Shown here in pieces: positions 1-7,203 of a stretch of 38,084 nt of DNA. The DNA lies in the NCBI GenBank assembly GCA_016182295.1, contig JACOXP010000009.1, forward strand, positions 1-38,084. Reading direction: 5' to 3'. Position 1 is the first letter of the stretch; each line of letters opens with the position of its first letter. A program made the translations under genes and the position numbers. The notes below the pieces were generated by a model, which saw nothing but the letters and a program-made list of their open reading frames with translations, was not told the origin of the DNA and did no database searches. This DNA comes from Candidatus Harrisonbacteria bacterium (lineage in GTDB: Bacteria; Patescibacteriota; Minisyncoccia; UBA6257; WO2-44-18).

Positions 1-45
1 TCGCCACCTCGCTCGCACGGCATCGCTGCGGTCTTCGATTCCCGC

Positions 46-71
46 AATCAGGCAAATAAATTTGCCTGATT
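46..71. repeat. Perfect 12-bp inverted repeat AATCAGGCAAAT-aa-ATTTGCCTGATT downstream of tRNA-Cys
   Basis: Read directly: AATCAGGCAAAT / ATTTGCCTGATT, 2-nt centre. Confidence 0.85.
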
Positions 72-81
72 AAAGCGCCGG

Positions 82-153
82 AGGCGCGGGCGGGAATCGA
101 ACCCGCGTATAGGAGTTTTGCAGACTCCCGCCTTACCACTTGGCTACCGCGCC
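82..153 (-). tRNA. tRNA-Cys (anticodon GCA)
   Basis: Reverse complement GGCGCGGTAGCCAAGTGGTAAGGCGGGAGTCTGCAAAACTCC...GGTTCGATTCCCGCCCGCGCC; 7-bp acceptor GGCGCGG/CCGCGCC, GCA in anticodon loop. Confidence 0.93.
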
Positions 154-178
154 ATAATTCCAAAATTCCTAATTTAAA

Positions 179-523
179 TTATTGCTTTTTTGCTAAAATT
201 GCAAGCGCCAACGCGGAAAAGAAAATCGCCACATCGCGGAAGGTCACCAGAAAAACTCCAAGCGAGGAAAAAATAATCGCCAGCATAAAAAGCGCTGTGA
301 GAATCGCCGGCCAGAAAATTTTAATTCCGGAAAGAATCCAAAGACCTATCAGCAATTCACTTACCGAACCGAGAATTACCACGCTGTTAAAAAACGGCAA
401 AGCTTGAAGAAATTCCGGATAGAACCCAGTCCAAGCGCCGGGAACCACCATGGCTGAAATCGCCGCGTAGATCAAAACAAAACCAATCCCAATCCTCAAA
501 AAAACCGCCGCCAAGTTTTCCAT
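179..523 (-). CDS. DoxX-like small membrane protein
   Basis: 114 aa, four hydrophobic segments, N-terminus like the DoxX family (LRIGIGFVLIYAA). Confidence 0.65.
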   Translation of the reverse strand: MENLAAVFLRIGIGFVLIYAAISAMVVPGAWTGFYPEFLQALPFFNSVVILGSVSELLIGLWILSGIKIFWPAILTALFMLAIIFSSLGVFLVTFRDVAIFFSALALAILAKKQ

Positions 524-602
524 AGTCTTAATTATAACATTCTCAACGCGCTGACTATGAAAAGGCGGTTTGGCTATTTAGATATAGCAAGATTCCCCAG
601 AG

Positions 603-757
603 AGACCTCTCGGAAATGTCCCTGAGGGAAAGTGACGGAGGCGAGCCAGCTTGGTCGCTATCCGATAGGATAGCGTGGCGAGCCGAGTCTCTAGTGCCAC
701 GCTCCGCCGCTGGAGCGGAGCGATGGCCGGTTCCCGAGGGGACTTTCCGAGAGGTCT
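603..757. repeat. Large nested inverted repeat (14 bp perfect outer stem plus inner stems); ncRNA or MITE/REP-like element
   Basis: AGACCTCTCGGAAA (603-616) pairs perfectly with TTTCCGAGAGGTCT (744-757); stem continues GTCCC..GGGAA / TTCCC..GGGAC; inner hairpin CGCTATCC-gata-GGATAGCG (656-675). Confidence 0.75.
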
Positions 758-770
758 GATACTGAGGGTG

Positions 771-1226
771 TTATAGGACTACGATTTCCGCCTGCCTAAT
801 GCCGAATTTCTTCGCTGATTCGCGGTCAGGCATCCAAATGTCTACCCGGTCGCTGAAACGTCGATGCATCCGGTCTTCGACTACGAAAACCTTTTCTCCG
901 AAAAGTTCCGGAATTTTAATCACGGCGCCAATCGGAAGAAAGTTAGCCGCCACAATACCGTCCCGAACATGCGCGCCGGAAGCCGTAATAAACGGCGTGT
1001 CATCGGTTTGATCAGGAGTTGAGGAATAAGCGGTAATGTGAACCGTCTTTCGGTCTCGGCCCTCCTCAAAAGGACTTCGAGCCAAAATGGCGGTTTCTTC
1101 GACGTTGGCCCCCAAAAGCATCGGGCCAGCCATTCCAAAGTAAAAGACATCAACCAGTGGACTGAAATTGGCAAGAAGAGCAAGGGCGATAAAACCATGG
1201 ACCATTTTGTAACCGTATTTATTCAT
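771..1226 (-). CDS. 3D-domain (double-psi beta-barrel like) secreted or anchored protein
   Basis: C-terminal VHITAYSSTPDQTDD...TASG...VAANFLPIGAVIKIPELFG...VVEDRM...RVDIWMPD matches 3D-domain pattern; start uncertain (1226 chosen; ORF open to 1304). Confidence 0.7.
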   Translation of the reverse strand: MNKYGYKMVHGFIALALLANFSPLVDVFYFGMAGPMLLGANVEETAILARSPFEEGRDRKTVHITAYSSTPDQTDDTPFITASGAHVRDGIVAANFLPIGAVIKIPELFGEKVFVVEDRMHRRFSDRVDIWMPDRESAKKFGIRQAEIVVL

Positions 1227-1242
1227 ATTTTTTGAAATAAAA

Positions 1243-1258
1243 ACGCCCCTTTCGGGGT
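1243..1258 (-). terminator. Intrinsic terminator or attenuator hairpin CCCC-GAAA-GGGG followed by CGTTTTTATTT on the minus strand
   Basis: Minus strand ACCCCGAAAGGGGCGTTTTTATTTC, 17 nt before ATG at 1226. Confidence 0.55.
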
Positions 1259-1418
1259 ATTTATATTTCTGGCGTATTCTAGCATAGCGCCAAATAAAAG
1301 TCAATAGCGTATCTATACAGCCACGTTCGAACCTATTTTAGCAAAAACTTCTGATTCTGACGAACGCCTCCGCGCTGCCGCAAAGTGAAGTCATTAACGA
1401 CACGATGAATGCTTAACG

Positions 1419-2783
1419 TCATAGCATATAAGGAACATCCGATCCGCGTGTGGGAAAAGCATAGAGAACGCGTTTTAAATCATCTGCTGAAATACCAAAC
1501 CTTATCGCAACGGCAAAAACATTAATGAGTTCATCCGAGTGCGGACCGAAAAGATGGGCGCCTAAAACTTTTCCGCTCCCTTCTTCAATAATAACTTTAT
1601 GCCCAGAGTAAGCTTCGTTGCGCAAACGCGCGCTAAACCACTGAGAAGTGTCGGCGTAATTTAGGCGGTATTTCAATCCGTTTTTCTTCGCTTCGTCCTC
1701 TCCCATGCCAACGGATGAAAGCGGAGGAACGGTAAAAACAACGCTGGCAAGAGCGGTGTAATCCGGCTTTTCACGATTACCCTCTAGAATATTTTTTGCG
1801 ATTATTGTGCCGTCATATCCGGCGCGCGGCGTAAGGGGCGCGGCAAGATATGCCACCGCGTCTCCTCCGGCATATACCGAGGGATTGCTTACGCTCTGAA
1901 GAAATTCGTTAACTTTGACCCCGCGCTTGTCATATTCAATTCCGGCCGCTTCAAGGTTGAGATCGCTAATTGCCGGAATGCGTCCTGCGCCATGAACAGC
2001 AATATCTGCGTCAAATGTATATGTTTTCCCGTTGCGTTCTCCGTTCACTCGCACGCCCTGGCCGATTTTTTCTATCTTTGTTACCGAAATTTCTAATTCA
2101 ATTCCAATGCCTAAAGCCCGGCTTCGTTTGAGTAAAATGTCTGTTAATTCCGGCTCGAATTGTTCAAGGGGCCGCTCCCCTCTATGTAGAATAGTAACTT
2201 TCGCTCCGGCGAGTGCGGCAACATGTGAAAATTCAAATGAAATATATCCGCCGCCGATAAAGATAATTCGTTTAGGAAGTTCCTTCAACTCAAGAAAATT
2301 GTCGCTTATCGTCAAATGCTCAAAACCTTCTATGGGTAGCCGCGACGGTTCAGCACCCGTTGCTATAACGATGCGTTCAGCCTCAAGCACGTTACCATCT
2401 ACGACAATCGTATTCGGGCCTTCAAATCTCGCGTGACCATGATACATATCAATGCCTTTCTTGGCGTAGCCCTCCTCCGTTTTTTTAGGCGTTGCATCGG
2501 TGTCTATCCGCTTGAAGCGCATGAGTGCCGGCCAGTCAATGCCGTGCTTTGCCGCGGACAGGCCATTTCCTTTCATCCGCCGAATAGCATCAACTGCCTC
2601 TGCCGCGCTTACCAGAATTTTTTTTGGATGACAGCCGCGAAGGGCGCAGGTCCCGCCGAACGGACGGGAATCAATAACCGCAACTGATTTTCCCGCCTTC
2701 TTCGCTTGCGCAGTCGGAGCCCCGGATGCCGAACCCGTTCCAATAGCTATAAGGTCGTATTTTTTTGCGGTGTTTTTTATCAT
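1419..2783 (-). CDS. FAD-dependent pyridine nucleotide-disulfide oxidoreductase (glutathione/mercuric reductase-like)
   Basis: GGTCALRGCHPKK redox motif, GGGYISFEF NAD(P)-binding motif, YAGGDAV; C-terminal FPTRGSD where HPTxxE is typical. Confidence 0.85.
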   Translation of the reverse strand: MIKNTAKKYDLIAIGTGSASGAPTAQAKKAGKSVAVIDSRPFGGTCALRGCHPKKILVSAAEAVDAIRRMKGNGLSAAKHGIDWPALMRFKRIDTDATPKKTEEGYAKKGIDMYHGHARFEGPNTIVVDGNVLEAERIVIATGAEPSRLPIEGFEHLTISDNFLELKELPKRIIFIGGGYISFEFSHVAALAGAKVTILHRGERPLEQFEPELTDILLKRSRALGIGIELEISVTKIEKIGQGVRVNGERNGKTYTFDADIAVHGAGRIPAISDLNLEAAGIEYDKRGVKVNEFLQSVSNPSVYAGGDAVAYLAAPLTPRAGYDGTIIAKNILEGNREKPDYTALASVVFTVPPLSSVGMGEDEAKKNGLKYRLNYADTSQWFSARLRNEAYSGHKVIIEEGSGKVLGAHLFGPHSDELINVFAVAIRFGISADDLKRVLYAFPTRGSDVPYML

Positions 2784-2787
2784 ACTT

Positions 2788-5166
2788 TTATACTTTATGC
2801 CCGCCGAATACGGCGCGGAGCGATGAAAGAATTTTTCCGGTAAACGAAGGGTGCTTTTTTGAACGCACTCGAAAGAGATACGAATCTTTTATAACCGGCG
2901 CGGGAATGCCTAATTCTTTAGCGGTTTTCACCGTCCACTCCCCTTCGCCAGTATGCGCTACGATCCCCGATGCTTTTTTTAAATCTTCTCCGTATTCTCT
3001 AAAGCCCTCTTCGAGCCACCCCGTCAGGCGCGAGGTAATAATGCTGTTCTGATTGTACACATTGGCGACATCTTTCAGAGAAAATTTAAACGGAGAATTT
3101 TTGAGTATCGTAAATCCTTCGGCGAGCGACTGCATCATCCCATACTCAATGCCATTGTGAACCATTTTTGCAAAATGTCCGGCACCGGATTTTCCCAAAT
3201 ATCCAGAAGGTGTATCGGACATCGCGTCGAAAATCGGCCTGCTTTTATCATATATCTCTTTTTCACCACCGGCCATGATGGCAAATTTTCCGAGTTGAAT
3301 AGAAACCGGCCCGCCAGAAACACCGACATCAAGAAAATGAATACCTTTGACTTTTAACTTCTTTTCGCGTCGAATCGAATCTTTGTAGAAAGAATTTCCT
3401 CCGTCAACGACGACATCTCCTTTGTCTAAGATATGCGCAAGACCTCCTGCTCCAAAAATCACTTCATCCACGGGCTTACCGGCCGGAACCATAAGCCATA
3501 CGGTGCGTGGCGTATGAAGTTTGTCCACGAAATCTTTCAGAGAATATGTGCCGACAACGCCTTCTTTTTCAAGCTCTCTAGTGGCTTCGGGCGCTCTGTT
3601 GAGCCCAACAACCTGCCATTTTTTTGCGGCTAAACGTCGAGCAAGATTCCCGCCCATTTTCCCTAAGCCAATAATTCCAATTTTACCGGCGAGGGCACCG
3701 GTTTTTATGTCTTCGCTGTCCGGCCGTTTTTGCACAAAAGACGGACATGGTGTCGTATCCGGTTTGTATTCTGCCAGAGGAATAAGATGACGCTTCCATT
3801 CATCCACGATCGAATCCGTGAATTTCCATGCCGCTTCGATTTCGTTTTGGGAAACAAAAGATGTCTGTTCGCCCATTATTGTCGCGTACAGCACTTTCGC
3901 ATACTCCGCCACATATTGAATTTTCACCTCTTTTTCGTAAAGAAAGAATGAAAATACGCGTTCTTCCAAAATACGATCAAAGCCGGGTTTTTTTGTCCAG
4001 AAATGGATAATGATTTCATCATTCGGTTCGAGACGGAACACTATTTGGTTTGGCCGATGCGGCCCGACTTCGCACAAAAGGCATGCTTTGGGGTGCTTTA
4101 ATGTAACGACAATCTCTTTGCGCGCTTCGGCTAGGCGTTTTCCAGCCTCAATAACAATCGGCACGCCGTTCCAACGCGGGTCGTCAAGTTCGGTTTTCAG
4201 AGCAAAGTATGTTTCCGTAACTGAATGCTCGCGCACGCCGTCCACTTCAAGATAGCCCTTGTATTGGGCACGAAAAGTGTTTTTTTGAATTGAATCTTTG
4301 GTCCACGAAAGTAGGGCGGTTAAGACACGGGCGCGATTCTCGCGGATCGTTTCGGCATTGCTGAGAGCAGGATGTTCCATAAGCAAGGTTGCGAGCATGG
4401 CAAGCAGGTGATTTTGGCCGACATCGCGCAACGCGCCGACCGCATCATAAAAACCACCGCGCCCTTCGACTCCTATGGATTCAAGAAGTCGAATATCTAT
4501 GCGCTCAATGGTTGTGTTGTCCCAGGTGTTTTCAAAAAGATTATTAGAGAAACGAAAATTTTCTATTCCCTGAATAATCTCTTTAAATAAATAATGATCT
4601 ATGCGGTAAAGCTGTTCCTCCTTAAAGTATGCCAAGAGAAGGGACTGCAAGTTTTGCGCGCTCATTAAATCCGTACCGAAGGGTTTTTCAATAAGCAGGC
4701 GGCTCCAGCCAAGTTTACCGCCACACGGCAAATTCAGCTTCACTCCCGCCAAATTTTCAAAAATCGGTTTGTAGGTTGCTGGGGGCGCGGCAAGATAGAA
4801 AAGTTTGTTTGCGCAGACGCCCCATGATTTTTCTGACGCCTCAATGGACTTAGCCAGCACGCGGAAGGCCGCGGCATCTTCAAACTTGCCTGCATGATAC
4901 GAGAAGAGATCCGCAAAGCGGGAAAGTTTTTCATCACGTATTTCCGAATTGCTTTTATTGCGGACTGCGGATTCTATAGACGATTTGAATTTGTATTCAG
5001 ATATATCGCCGCGCGAGAATCCGATAACAGAAAAACGGTCTCCTAGGAGATTCTGATCAAAGAGTCGCCAGAGCGACGGAATAATCTTTCGCGTTGCCAA
5101 ATCGCCGTTGATGCCAAAAACGACAAGAATAGTCGGTGTATTATTTTTTTGCGGTTTATCTTTCAT
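2788..5166 (-). CDS. Fusion protein: glucose-6-phosphate dehydrogenase + 6-phosphogluconate dehydrogenase
   Basis: N-terminal FGINGDLATRK, LIEKPFGTD, RIDHYLFKE, IGVEGRGGFYDAVGALRDVGQNHLL (Zwf); C-terminal KIGIIGLGKMGGNLARRL, DGGNSFYKDSIRR, GVSGGPVSIQLGKFAIMAGG, SGAGHFAKMVHNGIEYGMMQ, TGEGEWTV (6PGDH); uninterrupted 792 aa ORF. Confidence 0.92.
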   Translation of the reverse strand: MKDKPQKNNTPTILVVFGINGDLATRKIIPSLWRLFDQNLLGDRFSVIGFSRGDISEYKFKSSIESAVRNKSNSEIRDEKLSRFADLFSYHAGKFEDAAAFRVLAKSIEASEKSWGVCANKLFYLAAPPATYKPIFENLAGVKLNLPCGGKLGWSRLLIEKPFGTDLMSAQNLQSLLLAYFKEEQLYRIDHYLFKEIIQGIENFRFSNNLFENTWDNTTIERIDIRLLESIGVEGRGGFYDAVGALRDVGQNHLLAMLATLLMEHPALSNAETIRENRARVLTALLSWTKDSIQKNTFRAQYKGYLEVDGVREHSVTETYFALKTELDDPRWNGVPIVIEAGKRLAEARKEIVVTLKHPKACLLCEVGPHRPNQIVFRLEPNDEIIIHFWTKKPGFDRILEERVFSFFLYEKEVKIQYVAEYAKVLYATIMGEQTSFVSQNEIEAAWKFTDSIVDEWKRHLIPLAEYKPDTTPCPSFVQKRPDSEDIKTGALAGKIGIIGLGKMGGNLARRLAAKKWQVVGLNRAPEATRELEKEGVVGTYSLKDFVDKLHTPRTVWLMVPAGKPVDEVIFGAGGLAHILDKGDVVVDGGNSFYKDSIRREKKLKVKGIHFLDVGVSGGPVSIQLGKFAIMAGGEKEIYDKSRPIFDAMSDTPSGYLGKSGAGHFAKMVHNGIEYGMMQSLAEGFTILKNSPFKFSLKDVANVYNQNSIITSRLTGWLEEGFREYGEDLKKASGIVAHTGEGEWTVKTAKELGIPAPVIKDSYLFRVRSKKHPSFTGKILSSLRAVFGGHKV

Positions 5167-5208
5167 ATCACCGTTGTTTAGACAGAAAAAACTTTACGAT
5201 TATCAGTT

Positions 5209-6669
5209 TTATATACAACAACTTAATTTAGAAATATCTTTTGTAAACGATAGCGCGACAATTTTTATCGCTTCTGAAAGCGTTGGGAACATCGGGAGCG
5301 AATTGACCACATCGTCAATCGTGTTTTTGTTTTTTACCAACATCATCGCCTCGGCGATCAGCTCTCCGGCGTTTGGCGCGAGAATATGCACGCCGAGAAT
5401 TTGTTTCGTTTTCGGATGAATCGCCATTTTTATCATTCCCTCGGTGCGGTGCATGATAATCGCTTTTGGCACATCCTCAAACGAAACTGTGCGGCAGGCG
5501 CACACTCCCATTTGCTTCATCTGCTCGTCTTCAGTAAAGCCGACACCCGCAAGCTGAGGGTCGGTAAAAATAGTGTAGGGCACGGCATTATAATCTATGC
5601 TTTTGAGCGCCTGCCCTTCCGAAGCTCCGGAGGAGCGAAGGAGGGCGTTTTCAGCGGCGAGCGTTCCTTCCCGTCCGGCGGTTGGTTCAAGCCGCAAGGG
5701 TCCGCTCGTAACATCACCCACCGCGAAAATATTTTTGTTGGAAGTTTGGAAATGCTGATTTACAACGACCGCCTGCCCTTTGTTCACCTCAACGCCGACA
5801 ACATCAAGACCAAGCCCTTGCGTGTTGGGTGTTTTGCCTGCCGCTAAAAGTATTTCATCGGCGGACACTTCTTCCTGCCCCTCGCCGATCTGGTACGAAA
5901 CAATTTTTTTATCGCCCTCTTTGCGCGCGTTTTTTACCTCAACATTGGTCTTGATAATAATTCCTTCTTTTGAAAGTATCTCGGTGAGCCGATCAGTAAG
6001 AGCTTTTTCAGAGTGCGGAAAAATTGAATCGCCGCGCTGTAAAATAGTTACTTTCGTGCCAAAACGGCTGAACATTTGGGCAAACTCCAAGCCGACAGGG
6101 CCTGCACCGATGACGACTAATTCTTTCGGTTGTTTTTCAAGGCGCAACGCTTCGATATGTGTAACAAATCCAATTTCGTGGATACCCTCAATCGGCGGCA
6201 CATTGGCGGTGGAGCCCGCGGCGATAATAAATTTTTCCGCACTCAATTTTTCCCTAGCTTGCCCTGAACTTGTCGAACCAGTCGAAGAGGTCACCTCTAC
6301 CTCATTTTGAGAAACAAATTTTGCCTTTCCCTCGATTGCTGTTACATGTTCTAAATTTTTCAAGACCTTTTCATATTTCTCTTGACGTAGTTTTCCCACA
6401 AGCGAAAGTTCGTCTTTCACAACTTTTTGAAAATCAAAATTTTTCACTTCAAGCTCTACGCCGGCAACGCCGTGATGTTTGGCGTGGTGTAAAATTTCTC
6501 CGGCGTAAAGAAGTGTCTTTGACGGCACACAACCAACATTGACACAAGTGCCGCCGAGCGGAAGTCCCGAATTCACGAGCGCAGTCTTTGCGCCGAGCTC
6601 ATTGGCGCGGATTGCCGCCGCAAACGCGCCCGCTCCACCGCCGATAATGATAAGGTCAAATTTTTGCAT
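5209..6669 (-). CDS. merA: Mercuric reductase MerA-type protein (no N-terminal NmerA domain)
   Basis: GGTCVNVGCVPSK redox centre, LRQEKYEKVL, MFPTLSEAIK, C-terminal LSCCI (vicinal Cys pair as in MerA). Confidence 0.82.
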   Translation of the reverse strand: MQKFDLIIIGGGAGAFAAAIRANELGAKTALVNSGLPLGGTCVNVGCVPSKTLLYAGEILHHAKHHGVAGVELEVKNFDFQKVVKDELSLVGKLRQEKYEKVLKNLEHVTAIEGKAKFVSQNEVEVTSSTGSTSSGQAREKLSAEKFIIAAGSTANVPPIEGIHEIGFVTHIEALRLEKQPKELVVIGAGPVGLEFAQMFSRFGTKVTILQRGDSIFPHSEKALTDRLTEILSKEGIIIKTNVEVKNARKEGDKKIVSYQIGEGQEEVSADEILLAAGKTPNTQGLGLDVVGVEVNKGQAVVVNQHFQTSNKNIFAVGDVTSGPLRLEPTAGREGTLAAENALLRSSGASEGQALKSIDYNAVPYTIFTDPQLAGVGFTEDEQMKQMGVCACRTVSFEDVPKAIIMHRTEGMIKMAIHPKTKQILGVHILAPNAGELIAEAMMLVKNKNTIDDVVNSLPMFPTLSEAIKIVALSFTKDISKLSCCI

Positions 6670-6985
6670 AGTGATTGATTCTATCTTTCATCACCTCAAC
6701 AACAGGTGATTTTTTAAGTTTGTAATACACTGTGCGGAACTCGCGGCGGCTTTCAACCATATCCGCTTTTTGTAGCTTGCGGAGGGTGTGTGAGACGGCA
6801 GAAATGGAAACCCCAATGATTTCGGCAATTTCACCTACTGAAATCTCTTTATGGCGGCATAGAAGATAACAGATTTTAAGGCGTGTTGGGTCGCCGACCA
6901 TGTTAAATTCTCGCGCGCAAGCGATAATCGCATCTTTATTCCCAAGCTCTTTTTTAAGGTCGCTCTTTTTCATACTTGAATACAT
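6656..6985 (-). CDS. ArsR/SmtB-family transcriptional repressor
   Basis: winged HTH: FNMVGDPTRLKICYLLCRHKEISVGEIAEIIGVSISAVSHTLRKLQKADMVESRREFRTVYYKL; start placed at ATG 6985 because the predicted promoter lies just upstream; 14-bp overlap with merA. Confidence 0.85.
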   Translation of the reverse strand: MYSSMKKSDLKKELGNKDAIIACAREFNMVGDPTRLKICYLLCRHKEISVGEIAEIIGVSISAVSHTLRKLQKADMVESRREFRTVYYKLKKSPVVEVMKDRINHYAKI

Positions 6986-6991
6986 ATTCAA
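6976..6991. promoter_or_regulatory. Candidate ArsR-family operator TTGAATA-CA-TATTCAA
   Basis: Perfect 7-2-7 inverted repeat immediately downstream of the -10. Confidence 0.7.
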
Positions 6992-7020
6992 ATGATAGCG
7001 GACAAAAAGAAAAAAGGCAA
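6992..7020 (-). promoter_or_regulatory. Sigma70-like promoter TTGCCT-N17-TATCAT for the arsR-merA operon
   Basis: Minus strand -35 at 7020-7015, -10 at 6997-6992, 17-nt spacer. Confidence 0.6.
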
Positions 7021-7080
7021 CGAGTAATTTATTCATAAGGAGTTCCTTAAACTTTTCCGCGCAGGAAAGTTTTGTCTTGG

Positions 7081-7162
7081 TGCCCGGGGGGAGAGTCGAA
7101 CTCCCATGCCTTTCGGCGCACGATTTTGAGTCGTGTACGTCTGCCAATTCCGTCACCCGGGC
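7081..7162 (-). tRNA. tRNA-Leu (anticodon CAA)
   Basis: Reverse complement GCCCGGGTGACGGAATTGGCAGACG...CACGACTCAAAATCGTG...GGGAGTTCGACTCTCCCCCCGGGCA; long variable arm. Confidence 0.93.
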
Positions 7163-7203
7163 GCGGTTTTCCTATTTTAAACTAAGCAATTATAATAAAT
7201 AGC

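Noticed and set aside
603-757. Possible 6S RNA or SRP RNA
   Set aside because: Long hairpin shape is suggestive but I could not match the defining conserved sequence elements; left as unclassified
5780-6310. 176-aa plus-strand ORF antisense to merA
   Set aside because: Shadow ORF; no recognisable domain and merA is complete on the other strand
6986-7156. N-terminal extension of the ArsR ORF (MTELADVHDSKSC...)
   Set aside because: It reads through tRNA-Leu (7081-7162) and the predicted promoter; translation artefact
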